This document shows positions 30,168-40,926 of a DNA stretch of 45,956 nt, one piece after another (position 1 is the stretch's first letter; each line of letters starts with the position of its first letter). The DNA comes from Gemmatimonadota bacterium (GTDB lineage: Bacteria > Gemmatimonadota > Gemmatimonadetes > Gemmatimonadales > Gemmatimonadaceae): NCBI GenBank assembly GCA_031127095.1, contig JARIEX010000010.1, positions 1-45,956 on the forward strand, in the 5' to 3' direction. The position numbers and the translations under genes were made by a program. The notes below the pieces were generated by a model. It made no database searches. It was not told where the DNA came from and saw nothing but the letters and a program-made list of their open reading frames with translations.

Positions 30168-31099
30168 GCAGGCGCCTCCCCGAGGCCTCGCCGAGGGAGG
30201 CGCTGCGGGCCACGCTGTTGATCGTGTTGAGCGCCTGCTGCTTCGGCAGCATTTCGCCGCTCACCGTCATCGCCACCGGCCGCGGGATGGAGCTCGAGGC
30301 GCTGCAGGCATGGCGCTACGGCACCAGCGCGGTCGTACTGGTGGGCTACGGTTGGTGGCGGCGCACGCCGGGCCGCGCGGGCGTGGTGCCGTGGTGGCAT
30401 CCGCGCATTCTGCTGATCGCGGGAGGCGGGCAGGCCACCGTGGCCACGCTGGCGCTGATGGCGCTGCGCTGGATCCCGGCGGCAACGGCCTCGTTTCTGT
30501 TTTACACGTTCCCAGCGTGGGTCACGCTGATCGCGGCCATCCGCGGCGTCGAACCCATTGACCGCACACGGGGCATCGCGCTGGCACTGGCCCTGGGTGG
30601 GATCGGCTGCATGGTGGGCGCACCCAGCGCGGCCTCGTTGCACCCGCTGGGGGTGATCGCCGTGCTCTCGGGCGCGCTGGTGTACGCGCTGTACATCCCC
30701 GTGCTTGGCGCGCTCCAGCGTGATCGGGCGGCGCTGGACGTGGCGCGGGCCATCGCCGTCGGGGGCGCCGTCCTGTTCACCACGTGGGCGGCGGTCAGCG
30801 GCGCGCTGTTCACGGCACCCGGGGTGATTCCAGCCGGCGCGGGGGTCCTGCAAGGGCTGCTCTCCGCGGTGTCATTTTTGGCGTTTCTGGCGGGGCTGCG
30901 CGTGCTCGGGCCGGTCCGCGCCTCGATCACGTCCACGGCCGAGCCGTTCTGGACCACCATGCTGGGCGTACTGTTACTGCAGCAACCTGTCGGCGCCGGT
31001 ACCTTGATCGGTGGGGTGGCCATCATGGGGGCCGTCCTGCTGCTGCAACGACCGGCCGTGGCGCGCGCGCCTGCGCGATCGTCGGCAGCGGATCGTTAG
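30164..31099 (+). CDS. EamA/DMT-family transporter
   Basis: Multi-TM with duplicated EamA organisation; GTGA overlap with mgtE stop. Confidence 0.82.
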   Translation: MSRRLPEASPREALRATLLIVLSACCFGSISPLTVIATGRGMELEALQAWRYGTSAVVLVGYGWWRRTPGRAGVVPWWHPRILLIAGGGQATVATLALMALRWIPAATASFLFYTFPAWVTLIAAIRGVEPIDRTRGIALALALGGIGCMVGAPSAASLHPLGVIAVLSGALVYALYIPVLGALQRDRAALDVARAIAVGGAVLFTTWAAVSGALFTAPGVIPAGAGVLQGLLSAVSFLAFLAGLRVLGPVRASITSTAEPFWTTMLGVLLLQQPVGAGTLIGGVAIMGAVLLLQRPAVARAPARSSAADR

Positions 31100-31135
31100 A
31101 GACCGGACCTTTTCCTTCGGAATGGCACGCACGGT

Positions 31136-32152
31136 ATGGCAAAAATTCTGGTGACCGGCGCCGCGGGCTTCATCGGCTACAGCACCACCGAGCGGCTGCT
31201 CGCGCGCGGTGACGAGGTCGTGGGGCTCGACAACGTGAACGACTACTACGATCCGACGCTGAAAGAGGCGCGGCTGGCCCGGCTGGCGGACAAGCCCGGG
31301 TTCCGCCTGTTCCGCATGGAACTGGGTGACCGTGACGGCGTGGACCGGCTCTTCCGCGAGGAGCGCTTCGACCGCGTGATCCACCTCGCCGCGCAGGCGG
31401 GCGTGCGGTATTCCATCACGAATCCGCACACGTACATCGACAGCAACCTCGTGGGGTTCCTGCACATCCTCGAGGGATGCCGGCATCATGGCGTGCAGCA
31501 CCTCACGTATGCGTCGTCGTCCAGCGTGTACGGGGCGAACACCGCGATGCCGTTCTCGGTGCACCAGAACGTGGACCATCCCGTGTCGTTGTACGCGGCC
31601 ACGAAGAAGGCGAACGAGCTGATGGCGCACACGTACAGCCATCTGTACCGGCTTCCCACCACCGGCCTGCGTTTCTTCACGGTGTACGGACCGTGGGGAC
31701 GCCCCGACATGGCGATGTTCCTGTTCACCAAAGCCATTCTCGAGGGGAAGCCGATCGACGTGTTCAACCACGGGCGGATGCGCCGTGACTTCACGTACAT
31801 CGACGACATCGTGGAAGGGGTGATCCGCACCAGCGATCACATCGCCGCTCCCAACCCCGACTGGAATTCGGACCGCCCCGACCCGGCCACCAGCACGGCG
31901 CCGTACCGCATCTACAACATCGGGAACAACAACCCGGTGGAGCTGATGCATCTCATCGCAACGCTCGAACAATCACTGGGACGCGTGGCCACGAAGCGCA
32001 TGCTCGACCTCCAACCGGGCGACGTGCCAGCCACCTACGCCGATGTGGCGGCGCTCGTGCAGGACGTAGGCTTCGCCCCGAAAACTCCGATCGAAACGGG
32101 TGTGGCAAATTTCGTCGCGTGGTATCGCGACTACTACCAGCTTGGAGACTGA
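31136..32152 (+). CDS. NAD-dependent epimerase, UDP-glucuronate 4-epimerase-like
   Basis: [45 protein letters not shown]...[16 protein letters not shown]...[17 protein letters not shown]. Confidence 0.92.
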   Translation: MAKILVTGAAGFIGYSTTERLLARGDEVVGLDNVNDYYDPTLKEARLARLADKPGFRLFRMELGDRDGVDRLFREERFDRVIHLAAQAGVRYSITNPHTYIDSNLVGFLHILEGCRHHGVQHLTYASSSSVYGANTAMPFSVHQNVDHPVSLYAATKKANELMAHTYSHLYRLPTTGLRFFTVYGPWGRPDMAMFLFTKAILEGKPIDVFNHGRMRRDFTYIDDIVEGVIRTSDHIAAPNPDWNSDRPDPATSTAPYRIYNIGNNNPVELMHLIATLEQSLGRVATKRMLDLQPGDVPATYADVAALVQDVGFAPKTPIETGVANFVAWYRDYYQLGD

Positions 32153-32158
32153 CGCGTC

Positions 32159-33463
32159 ATGAAGATCGCCATGATCGGCACCGGCTACGTGGGACTCGTG
32201 TCCGGCGCGTGTTTCGCGGAGTTCGGCCCGCACGTGACGTGCGTGGATGTGGACGCGGCCAAGATCGCGCGCCTGCTGCAGGGGGAGATGCCGATCTACG
32301 AGCCCGGGCTCGATGCGCTGGTGGCCAAGGGGATCGCGAGCGGACGCCTGTCGTTCACCACCGATCTGGCGCACGCGGTGGCGGAAGCCGACGCCGTGTT
32401 CATCGCCGTGGGCACGCCGTCGCGGCGCGGCGACGGGCACGCGGATCTGCGCTACGTCGAAGCGGCCGCGGTGGACATTGCCAAAGCGCTCACGGGCTAC
32501 ACCGTCGTGGTCACGAAGAGCACGGTGCCGGTGGGTACCGGTCGCCGCGTGGCGGAGATTCTGCGGGAGCAGAATCCGCAGGCGGAGTTCGACGTGGCGT
32601 CGAACCCCGAGTTTCTCCGCGAGGGGTCGGCGATCGGTGACTTCATGCGCCCGGACCGCGTGGTGATCGGCGCCGAAACCGATCGGGCGCGCGAGGTGAT
32701 GCAGGCGTTGTACCGGCCGCTGTATCTCATGGAAACGCCCGTCGTCATGACGACGCTGGAAACCGCGGAGCTCACCAAGTACGCCGCGAATGCGTTTCTG
32801 GCCACGAAGATCACGTTCATCAACGAGATGGCCGACCTGTGCGAGAAGGTCGGCGCCAACGTGCAGGACGTGGCGCGGGGGATGGGACTCGACGGCCGCA
32901 TCGGCAAGAAGTTTCTGCACGCCGGTCCGGGCTACGGCGGCTCGTGCTTCCCCAAGGACACCATCGCGCTGGTGCGCACCGCGCAGGAGTATGGATCACC
33001 GGCGCGACTCGTTGAAGCCGTGGTGCAGGTGAACGACACGCGGAAGGGTGCGATGGCCTCGCGCGTGATCGCGGCCTGCGGCGGCTCGGTGCGCGGCAAA
33101 ACCGTGGGCGTCCTTGGCGTGGCGTTCAAGCCGAACACCGACGACATGCGCGAAGCGCCCAGTCTCGCCATCGTGCCGGCGCTGCAGGATGCCGGCGCGA
33201 GTGTGCGCGCGTATGATCCGGCCGCCATGCACGAAGCGGCCGCGCTGCTGCCGGGGGTGCACTGGTGCACCGATGCCTACGACGCGGCGCAGGGCGCCGA
33301 CGTGCTGGTGATCATTACCGAGTGGAACGAGTTCCGCGCGCTCGATCTCGACCGCGTGGGGGCCGCGATGCGCACGCGCATCCTGGTTGATCTGCGCAAC
33401 GTGTACCGCGCCGAGGACGCCCGCGCGCAGGGCTTTCACTACGCGAGCATCGGCCGGCCGTAG
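32159..33463 (+). CDS. ugd: UDP-glucose 6-dehydrogenase
   Basis: MKIAMIGTGYVGLVSGACFAEFGPHVTCVDVD...SNPEFLREGSAIGDFMRPDRVVIG...GPGYGGSCFPKDTIAL. Confidence 0.94.
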   Translation: MKIAMIGTGYVGLVSGACFAEFGPHVTCVDVDAAKIARLLQGEMPIYEPGLDALVAKGIASGRLSFTTDLAHAVAEADAVFIAVGTPSRRGDGHADLRYVEAAAVDIAKALTGYTVVVTKSTVPVGTGRRVAEILREQNPQAEFDVASNPEFLREGSAIGDFMRPDRVVIGAETDRAREVMQALYRPLYLMETPVVMTTLETAELTKYAANAFLATKITFINEMADLCEKVGANVQDVARGMGLDGRIGKKFLHAGPGYGGSCFPKDTIALVRTAQEYGSPARLVEAVVQVNDTRKGAMASRVIAACGGSVRGKTVGVLGVAFKPNTDDMREAPSLAIVPALQDAGASVRAYDPAAMHEAAALLPGVHWCTDAYDAAQGADVLVIITEWNEFRALDLDRVGAAMRTRILVDLRNVYRAEDARAQGFHYASIGRP

Positions 33464-33477
33464 CGGCCGGTGTGCCG

Positions 33478-34239
33478 TCAGCCCGTTGGCGGCTCGTCCG
33501 GGGCGCCGTCGTCGTCACGGCGCCGTGGTCCCCACACGAAGGCCGCGAAGCCCACGACGAACACCAGCGCAAAGCCGAACCACTGCAGCGCGTACGACTG
33601 ATGCGGTCCTTCGGTGAGCGACGGCGGCGGCACGCGGGCGGGCTTGGTGATGTCGACCATCGCGGTGTCGCCAAGCGCCAGCAGGACGAACGGGGCGAGC
33701 GGATGCCCCGTGAGCGTCGCGAGGGTGTCGCGGTCGAGCAGCCGGACCGCGCGTGCGTTGGACGGCATCGTGACCGCACCGGGGCGCCGGGGCGGGAACG
33801 AAGTGACGAGCGCGTCGAATTCCAGCGTGTCGTCACCGCGCGCCTTCTCGCGGTCGAAGGTGCGGCCATCGGGCGCGTAAACGAAGCCACGGATCACGAG
33901 CAGCGCGGTGTCTCCCCACTCCCCGTCGAGCGGTCGCACCGGGGTGAGCAGATGCACCCCCGGTGATCCGGCCTGTGACCGCGTGGCGTGCACAATCTCG
34001 CCGGCGTAATCGGCCACGCCCCGCACGTGCACCCGGCGCCAGTGAATCGCCGTGGTGTCCTGTCCCTGCAGCACCGCCACGCTCTCCAGCGGTCGCGCAC
34101 TGCGCGATTGCACGATGGCATTGCGCGCCCGACGCTGCGCGAGGCGGTCGAGTTGCCAGAACCCGAGCCGCACGCACACAGCCGCCACGACAAGGGCGAG
34201 CACCCCGAAACCGAATGTGGTTGCCCGGCGACGGCTCAT
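33478..34239 (-). CDS. SURF1-family protein
   Basis: VCVRLGFWQLDRLAQRRARNA...RGFVYAPDGRTFD...GPHQSYALQWFGFALVFVVGFAAFVWGPRRR. Confidence 0.85.
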   Translation of the reverse strand: MSRRRATTFGFGVLALVVAAVCVRLGFWQLDRLAQRRARNAIVQSRSARPLESVAVLQGQDTTAIHWRRVHVRGVADYAGEIVHATRSQAGSPGVHLLTPVRPLDGEWGDTALLVIRGFVYAPDGRTFDREKARGDDTLEFDALVTSFPPRRPGAVTMPSNARAVRLLDRDTLATLTGHPLAPFVLLALGDTAMVDITKPARVPPPSLTEGPHQSYALQWFGFALVFVVGFAAFVWGPRRRDDDGAPDEPPTG

Positions 34240-36599
34240 GACGTGGGCGTAGGCTTGGCCGCCTTCGCGGGCTTGGCGCCCTTGGCCGGCTTCGTGGCCT
34301 TGAGTGCTTTGGGTGCTTTGGGCGCCTTGGTGGGCTTGGTGGGCTTGGGCGCTTTCGGGGCCTTCACCGGCGGTTCCGGTTCCACGCGCATCGGCGCGCG
34401 CGCCACCGGCTGATTGGCCGGCAGCAGCACCAGCATGCTGAGCGGCGGCAGCGACACGGTGATCGACTGGCCGAAGCCATGATACGGCACGGGCTCCGAC
34501 TCGACGGTCTCCGCGACCGTGTAGCCGCTCCCGCCAAACGCCGCCGCATCGGAATTGAGCACCACGTGATACGTGCCCGATGACGGCGCCCCCAGCCGGT
34601 ACGCGTCCCGCGGCACCGGCGTGAGACTGAGCACCACCACCGCGTGCGCCCCGCCGTCGTAGCGGGCGTACGACAACACCGACTGCTCCTTGTCGGTCAC
34701 GTCGATCCAGCCGAATCCGGACGGCTCGTGGTCCAGGCGCCAGAAGCACGCGTGCTGCCGGTACAGCGCGCCCAGCGCCTCCATAAACGCCATCAGCCCC
34801 TGGCGGCGCGCATCGCCCAGCAGATGCCACTCAAGGCTGAGATCGTGGTTCCACTCATGGTGTGACCCCAACTCGGTACCCATGAAGAACAACGACTTGC
34901 CGGGCCGCGTGACGGAGTAACCGATGAGGGCGCGCAGGTTCGCGAAGCGCTGCCAGACATCGCCCGGCATCTTCTCCACCAGCGACTTCTTGAGGTGCAC
35001 CACTTCGTCGTGCGACAAGGGATTAGTGAACCGCTCGCTGTACTCGTACATCATCGCGAACGTGAGCTTGTCGTGCGCCCCCTTCCGGAAAAATGGATCA
35101 ACCTTGAAGTAATCGAGGGTGTCGTGCATCCACCCCATGTTCCACTTGAGCGTGAAGCCGAGCCCGCCCTCGCTGATGGGATGTGTGACCTTGGGCCAGG
35201 CGGTGCTCTCCTCCGCCACCGTGATCACGCCGGGGTGCAGCGAATGCACCGCGTGATTGAGCTGCTTCAGAAACGACACGGCCTCGAGATTCTCGCGGCC
35301 GCCGTACCGGTTGCGCAGCCACTGGCCGGCCTCACGTCCGTAGTCCAGGTACAGCATGGACGCCACGGCATCCACGCGCAGGCCGTCGATGTGAAACGCT
35401 TCGATCCAATACAACGCGTTGGCGAGCAGGAAATTGCGCACCTCGTGCCGCGCGTAATTGAAGATGTGCGTCCCCCATTCGGGGTGATCGCCCAGCCGCG
35501 GGTCTTCGTGCTCGTAGCACGCCGTCCCGTCAAAGCGCCGCAGCGCCCAATCATCCTTGGGGAAGTGCGCCGGCACCCAATCCAGCAGCACCCCGATCCC
35601 GGCTTCGTGCATGGTATCCACGAAGGCGCGGAACTCATCGGGCGAGCCGTGTCGCGACGTGGGGGCGAAGTACCCACCCACCTGATAGCCCCACGACCCA
35701 CCGAAGGGATGCTCGAGAATGGGCAGCAGCTCCACGTGCGTGAAGCCCAGTCGCCGGCAGTGCTCGGCCAACCGGGGCGCCAACTCCGTGTAGGAGAGCA
35801 GGCGGTTGTGCTCGCCGCGCATCCACGAACTGAGATGGACCTCGTACACCAGCATGGGTTCGCGCAGCGGGTCGGCATCGGCGCGCCGCGCCAGCCACGC
35901 CCCGTCGCGCCACACATAGCGGTCGGGTGCCTGCACGATGGCTGCGTGCCCCGGCCCCTGCTCCATCTTGAAGGCGTACGGATCCGTCTTCACCCGCAGC
36001 GCACCATCGGCGGTGCGCAACTCGAACTTGTACATCGCCTCGGCGCCGACGCCGGGCACGAACAGCTCGAAGACACCGCTGGCGTCGAGCACGCGCATCT
36101 GGTGCGCACGGCCGTCCCAGTCGTTGAAGCTGCCGATCACCGACACCCGCGCCGCGTTCGGTGCCCAGACCGCGAACGACGTGCCGGACACCCCGTCCAT
36201 CTCCCGTGGGTGCGCCCCCAGCTTCTCCCAGAGCCGCAGGTGGCGCCCCTCGTTGAAGAGGTGCAGGTCCACGTCGCCGAGCGCGGGAAGGAAGCGGTAG
36301 GGATCGTCGCGCACCTCTGCACGGCCGTCACCGTACGTGACGGCGAGACGGTAGGCCAGCGGAATGGCACGGTCGCTCAAAAACAACACGAAGCAGCCGT
36401 ACTCGTCACGCACCATCGGGAACTGGTGCGCGCCCAGCACCACCGCCACAGACGCCGCATTGGGCTGAAAGACGCGGACCACGACGCCCTCGACACCATC
36501 CTGCGTGGCCGTGTGCGCCCCCAGCAGGTCGTGCGGTTGAGCGGATTCCCCGCGCACGAGGCGCAGCGCGGCGTCAGCAGACACGATGGGCAGAATCAT
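34236..36599 (-). CDS. glgB: 1,4-alpha-glucan branching enzyme with Lys/Pro/Ala-rich C-terminal tail
   Basis: LLGAHTATQDGVEGVVVRVFQPNA...EVHLSSWMRGEHNRLLSYTELAPRL...FHIDGLRVDAVASMLYLDYGR...; tail VKAPKAPKPTKPTKAPKAPKALKATKPAKGAKPAKAAKPTPTS. Confidence 0.94.
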   Translation of the reverse strand: MILPIVSADAALRLVRGESAQPHDLLGAHTATQDGVEGVVVRVFQPNAASVAVVLGAHQFPMVRDEYGCFVLFLSDRAIPLAYRLAVTYGDGRAEVRDDPYRFLPALGDVDLHLFNEGRHLRLWEKLGAHPREMDGVSGTSFAVWAPNAARVSVIGSFNDWDGRAHQMRVLDASGVFELFVPGVGAEAMYKFELRTADGALRVKTDPYAFKMEQGPGHAAIVQAPDRYVWRDGAWLARRADADPLREPMLVYEVHLSSWMRGEHNRLLSYTELAPRLAEHCRRLGFTHVELLPILEHPFGGSWGYQVGGYFAPTSRHGSPDEFRAFVDTMHEAGIGVLLDWVPAHFPKDDWALRRFDGTACYEHEDPRLGDHPEWGTHIFNYARHEVRNFLLANALYWIEAFHIDGLRVDAVASMLYLDYGREAGQWLRNRYGGRENLEAVSFLKQLNHAVHSLHPGVITVAEESTAWPKVTHPISEGGLGFTLKWNMGWMHDTLDYFKVDPFFRKGAHDKLTFAMMYEYSERFTNPLSHDEVVHLKKSLVEKMPGDVWQRFANLRALIGYSVTRPGKSLFFMGTELGSHHEWNHDLSLEWHLLGDARRQGLMAFMEALGALYRQHACFWRLDHEPSGFGWIDVTDKEQSVLSYARYDGGAHAVVVLSLTPVPRDAYRLGAPSSGTYHVVLNSDAAAFGGSGYTVAETVESEPVPYHGFGQSITVSLPPLSMLVLLPANQPVARAPMRVEPEPPVKAPKAPKPTKPTKAPKAPKALKATKPAKGAKPAKAAKPTPTS

Positions 36600-36629
36600 G
36601 CGAGAAGTATAGCGCCGTCGGGAGTCACG

Positions 36630-37439
36630 TCAGAACAACGATGGCTGGTCACCAATGGTGTGCGGGTCCACCACCGGCATCCCCAACCGCTCCTGCAGCA
36701 TCCGCACCGAGGCGGGGCCGTGGCCGGCAAAGTGATTGTTCACAAAACCGAACACATTGCGCACCTGCCCCTGCAACACCGGAATCATGCGACTCCAGGC
36801 GTCCAGCTCGGCGCTCCGGTCCACCTGCAGCCGGGAGTAGTCCACGATGGCGCGGTCGGGGCCCATCCAGCGCAGGTAGGCGAAGTCGGCCGTGGGCTGC
36901 TCACAGAGCTTGAGCAGCCACTCACGCGGAATCCACCGGCCGTCGCTGAGCGCGAGCGCCACGCCGTGGGTGCGCAGCATCGTGATGGTGCGGGCGCGAA
37001 TCCACGACGCTTGCCGGAACTCGATGGCGAACCGCAGATCGGCCGGCAGCGCCGGCAGGAACGCCTCCAGCGCATCCGACTCGGCCGGCGAGAAATTCGG
37101 CCCGCATTGAATGAGGATGGGACCCAGCCGCGGGCCGAGGTCACGCATGCGGTCGGTAAAGGCGTGCAGCACCTCGACGGCATCGACGAAGCGGCGCTCG
37201 TGCGTGATCTCCTGCGGCAGCTTGCAGGCAAACGTGAACGTGGGTGGGGTGCGCGACGCCCACCCGCGCACGGTCGCGGCCGGTGGAATCGCGTAGAAGG
37301 TGGAATCGATCTCGACCGTGTCGAACGCCCGCGTGAACGTGCGCAGGAAATCCACCGGCCGCGTTCCCGACGGATAGAACGGCCCCACCCACGCGGGATA
37401 ATTCCATCCCTGTGTCCCGAGGCGGAGCTGCGCCGACAT
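36630..37439 (-). CDS. DUF72 (YecE-like) protein
   Basis: LRLGTQGWNYPAWVGPFYPSGTRPVDFLRTFTRAFDTVEIDSTFYAIP. Confidence 0.9.
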   Translation of the reverse strand: MSAQLRLGTQGWNYPAWVGPFYPSGTRPVDFLRTFTRAFDTVEIDSTFYAIPPAATVRGWASRTPPTFTFACKLPQEITHERRFVDAVEVLHAFTDRMRDLGPRLGPILIQCGPNFSPAESDALEAFLPALPADLRFAIEFRQASWIRARTITMLRTHGVALALSDGRWIPREWLLKLCEQPTADFAYLRWMGPDRAIVDYSRLQVDRSAELDAWSRMIPVLQGQVRNVFGFVNNHFAGHGPASVRMLQERLGMPVVDPHTIGDQPSLF

Positions 37440-38977
37440 CAGCGGTAGGTCTCGAAAAACCCGCGGCCGCTGCCGTTCAGGACGCGGCCGCGCACGCGGC
37501 CCTGCACGCGCGCCACGCCCGCCAGCTGCACAAACCACGGGCGCCGTAACGCCCGCGCTCCCTCGGTTTCCCCACGCTCCGCCAGCCCGATGCGCGTATC
37601 GGTGGCCGTGGCGTCATCGATGGTGAGCGTGACGCGCAGTGTGTCGGCACCGCGTACATCGAACAGCTCCGCCGTGGCCGGCACCCGCAGCGCACCCTGC
37701 GCGGTGCGCACCGTGCGCGCGTCGTCGTAGCGGATCACGCGCGGGCGGAACAGCGCCAGAAACCCCTGCGCGTCGGTGACGTACACGAACAACGGCGCCG
37801 CCGCCTGCGCAGAGTCGTCCGGCGTGACCCGGCCGTACAGCAGCGTGTAATCGCCGGCCCGCGCCGATCCCCACTCCCACGTGACGCCACGCCAGCCACC
37901 CCAGTTGTGATCGTGATACGCCTGCGATCCGGCCACAGCCTCACAGCGTCCCGCCACGCACAGCGAGCCGCTCGCATCGGCGCGCAACGCGGGCACGGCG
38001 TACCCCGAGGTGAAGTCACCACTCAGCAGCGTCGCGCCCGGAAACTCCACCCGCGGCGCCGGCGACAGCACAAGATCCAGCGTGAGCGGCACACCGGTGC
38101 CTTCCTCGACCACGTGTGCACGCACGGCATAGCGACCATCCGCCAACACGCGGACGCTGTCGTCACCGATGGTGAGATCGGCATCACGCGTGGAAAAGCG
38201 CACGCGTTCACGGGGCACGCGGCGGCTGAAGCGTCGCGGCGCGCGCCCGCGCTCGTGCAGCGTGACCAGCACCTGGCCACCCCACTGCGTCCCGGTGACG
38301 TCACCACCCACAATGAACGAGATGAACGCCCACCGTGACGCATCGGGCGAGATCACGTTGAAGTAGTGCCACTCGCCCCACGAATCGCGGTTCGCCATGG
38401 CCGGCGTGGGCACATGGAAATGGTCGATGTCGTGACGCAGCTCGGCCGCCGTGGGCGTCATCCAGCGCCGGTCACCATCGTCGTCGGTCCAGGCACCGGT
38501 GGACACGGTGGGCATCGCACCGAGGGTGCGCGTGGCCGAGGGGATTTCCCCGCTGGCCCGGACAGGATGCTCCACGCCGTCCGCGGTGGTCACGTACAGC
38601 AGCTTCCCTTCCAGCTGCGGCGCGGCCACCCGCACCACGTCGCTCAGCCGCGGCGCGTTCAACACCTGCCGATGCACGAACCGGGCATTCGGCACCGAGA
38701 AGAAGAGCCCACCCAGCCCGCCCGTGGTGAGCACCTCGATGTCGATGCCGTCGGGGAGCACCGTGATCGTCCCGCCGCCGACAAGCCGTTCCTGACTGGC
38801 CTGCCGCACCATGGCCTCGCCCACGGCGAGCAGCACGATCATCACGCCCACCCCCACGCCGAACCCGCCGCACAACAGCAGCGCGCGCAGCGGGCGCGCG
38901 GCCACCGACCGCCATGCCAGCAGTTGCGCCATCGCGAGGCGGACAGATCCGGTGTGCACCGTCGATCCCGACATCAT
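37439..38977 (-). CDS. Fusion: FtsX/MacB-like N-terminal TM region plus AttH/CrtC-like lipocalin domain
   Basis: LAWRSVAARPLRALLLCGGFGVGVGVMIVLLAVGEAM...ITVLPDGIDIEV then YHDHNWGGWRGVTWEWGSARAGDYTLLYGRV. Confidence 0.75.
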   Translation of the reverse strand: MMSGSTVHTGSVRLAMAQLLAWRSVAARPLRALLLCGGFGVGVGVMIVLLAVGEAMVRQASQERLVGGGTITVLPDGIDIEVLTTGGLGGLFFSVPNARFVHRQVLNAPRLSDVVRVAAPQLEGKLLYVTTADGVEHPVRASGEIPSATRTLGAMPTVSTGAWTDDDGDRRWMTPTAAELRHDIDHFHVPTPAMANRDSWGEWHYFNVISPDASRWAFISFIVGGDVTGTQWGGQVLVTLHERGRAPRRFSRRVPRERVRFSTRDADLTIGDDSVRVLADGRYAVRAHVVEEGTGVPLTLDLVLSPAPRVEFPGATLLSGDFTSGYAVPALRADASGSLCVAGRCEAVAGSQAYHDHNWGGWRGVTWEWGSARAGDYTLLYGRVTPDDSAQAAAPLFVYVTDAQGFLALFRPRVIRYDDARTVRTAQGALRVPATAELFDVRGADTLRVTLTIDDATATDTRIGLAERGETEGARALRRPWFVQLAGVARVQGRVRGRVLNGSGRGFFETYR

Positions 38978-39687
38978 CCCCGCCGCGTATCCGACGACAC
39001 GCGGCCATCGTGCAGCCGGATCACGCGCTCGGCGGCCTGCGCCACCACGGCATCGTGCGTCACGAATACCAGCGTACGCCCGTCCCGATGCAGCTGCCCG
39101 AAAAGCTCCAGCAGCCGCACGCCGGTCTCGGCGTCGAGCTCGCCCGTCGGCTCGTCGGCCAGCAGCAACGCCGGCTCGTTCGCGAGCGCGCGCGCGATCG
39201 CTACGCGCTGCTGCTCGCCACCGGACAGCTGCGTGGGGCGATGATCACCGCGATCACCCAACCCCACGTACCCCAGCAACTCGCGCGCCCGCGCCTTCCG
39301 CGCGCGCTTGGGCATCCCCGCCTCGGCGAGCGGCAGCTCTACGTTCTCCGTGGCCGAGAGCGTCGGCATGAGGTAGAAGCGCTGGAACACGAACCCGATC
39401 TGACGCAGACGGAAATCCGTGGCCTCGCGATCCGAAAGCGAGGCCGTGTCGCGCCCGTTGATGCGCACGTGGCCGCTCGTCGGCACATCGACGGCGCCCA
39501 ACAGGTGTAACAACGTGCTCTTCCCGCAGCCCGATGGACCCGTGATCGCCGCGAATTCGCCGCGCGCGATGGCGAGATCGATGCCGCGGACCGCTTGCAC
39601 GATCGCGTCCCCCATCGGATACGTGCGTACCACCTGCTCGCACGCGATGACGGGATCGTGCGCGGTGGTTGCATGCGGTGTGGTCAT
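38974..39687 (-). CDS. ABC transporter ATP-binding protein (LolD/MacB type)
   Basis: Walker A ITGPSGCGKSTLL, signature LSGGEQQRVAIARAL, Walker B LLLADEPTGELD. Confidence 0.95.
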   Translation of the reverse strand: MTTPHATTAHDPVIACEQVVRTYPMGDAIVQAVRGIDLAIARGEFAAITGPSGCGKSTLLHLLGAVDVPTSGHVRINGRDTASLSDREATDFRLRQIGFVFQRFYLMPTLSATENVELPLAEAGMPKRARKARARELLGYVGLGDRGDHRPTQLSGGEQQRVAIARALANEPALLLADEPTGELDAETGVRLLELFGQLHRDGRTLVFVTHDAVVAQAAERVIRLHDGRVSSDTRRG

Positions 39688-39705
39688 CGGAACCTGCCGG
39701 CGCTT

Positions 39706-40923
39706 TCAACCAATGGCGTCCTCGCGCAACGCGCGGGCGATGGGAGTGGATGACGCACGCCATGCGGGCAGCAACCCCGCCAGCGATCCGGCAACGAGCA
39801 ACAGTGCGAGGGCCCGCCATCCTGCCGCCGGGCTCCACACAAAAAAGTCGAAGGCCGCCGGCAGTCCCGGGAAGTCGCGCAGGATGCCGTTCAGCCATTC
39901 GGCGGCGAGGAGCCCCAGCACGAGCCCGCCCACGATCCCCGCGCCGGTCAGCAGCATCCCTTCGAGAAACACCTGATGCAGCACGCCCAGGCGTCGTGTT
40001 CCGATGGCGCGCAGCACGGCGATTTCGCCACGCCGTTCGTTCACGGAGAGCGTGACCAACGTGGCCACCAGCAGAAACCCGATGCCGAGGCTGATCGCGC
40101 CCAGCACGAACGCCAACTGCCGGAAGTACGAGAGCCGCTCTTCCACCTGCCGGATGGCGGTCTCCGTGGAGATCGCGCTCACCCGCGGTTGCGTGGTCGC
40201 AATCCACGCGCGCACCGCTTCCACCGAGACCGAGTCGCCGCGGCGCGATTCGGCCATGGCCAACGACATACGATCGCGGTAGGCGGGACCGAGCAGCCCG
40301 CGCAGCGTGGGGAGATCAATGGCCAGCACCGGCGTCTCGGCCGGCACGTAGTAGAAGCGTCCCACGCCGGCCAGTACCACCCGCGCCGTGCGCGCGGCCG
40401 TGCGCAGCTGCGCATCGAGGCCGGCGGCGATCGTGATGGTGTCGCCCAGGCGATGACCAGCCCGCTGCAGGAACATCGGGCTGACGACCACGTGCGCGAG
40501 CGTGAGCCGGCCACCACCCGAATCGGGCGCCACCAGATCGGTGCCGGCCTCCAGCGCGTAGTCCCCCTGCACCGCGCGCTCGAGTCCCAGCGTGAAGGCC
40601 GAGGGGATGCGGCTGCGCTCGAGCGTGATGGTGGCGCCCAGCGACGGGCTGACCGCCACGATGTCCGGATTGGCACGCAGCGCCCGCACGATGGCGCCCG
40701 CCCCGTCGATGGTCGCTTCACTGTCGAACGGCAGCGTCCCCTTGGGGGACACCCGCAGCTGATAGCCACGCGTGAGCAGCAGCGAGCGAAATGATTCGCG
40801 CATCCCGGTGGCCAGCATGACCATGTCGAGCAGCAACGCGGCCGCCACGGCGATCCCAAGGATCGCCAGCGCGGTGCGCGCCGGGTGACGACGCAGCGTG
40901 GCCCATGCCAGCGTGAAGCGCAT
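39706..40923 (-). CDS. FtsX-like ABC transporter permease
   Basis: N-terminal TM plus periplasmic domain and three C-terminal TMs; NERRGEIAVLRAIGTRRLGVLHQVFLEGMLL. Confidence 0.92.
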   Translation of the reverse strand: MRFTLAWATLRRHPARTALAILGIAVAAALLLDMVMLATGMRESFRSLLLTRGYQLRVSPKGTLPFDSEATIDGAGAIVRALRANPDIVAVSPSLGATITLERSRIPSAFTLGLERAVQGDYALEAGTDLVAPDSGGGRLTLAHVVVSPMFLQRAGHRLGDTITIAAGLDAQLRTAARTARVVLAGVGRFYYVPAETPVLAIDLPTLRGLLGPAYRDRMSLAMAESRRGDSVSVEAVRAWIATTQPRVSAISTETAIRQVEERLSYFRQLAFVLGAISLGIGFLLVATLVTLSVNERRGEIAVLRAIGTRRLGVLHQVFLEGMLLTGAGIVGGLVLGLLAAEWLNGILRDFPGLPAAFDFFVWSPAAGWRALALLLVAGSLAGLLPAWRASSTPIARALREDAIG

Positions 40924-40926
40924 GGA

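Noticed and set aside
34995-37448. Very long plus-strand ORF (817 aa) antisense to glgB/DUF72
   Set aside because: GC-driven shadow ORF (His/Arg/Gln-rich, no recognisable domain) opposite two well-identified genes.
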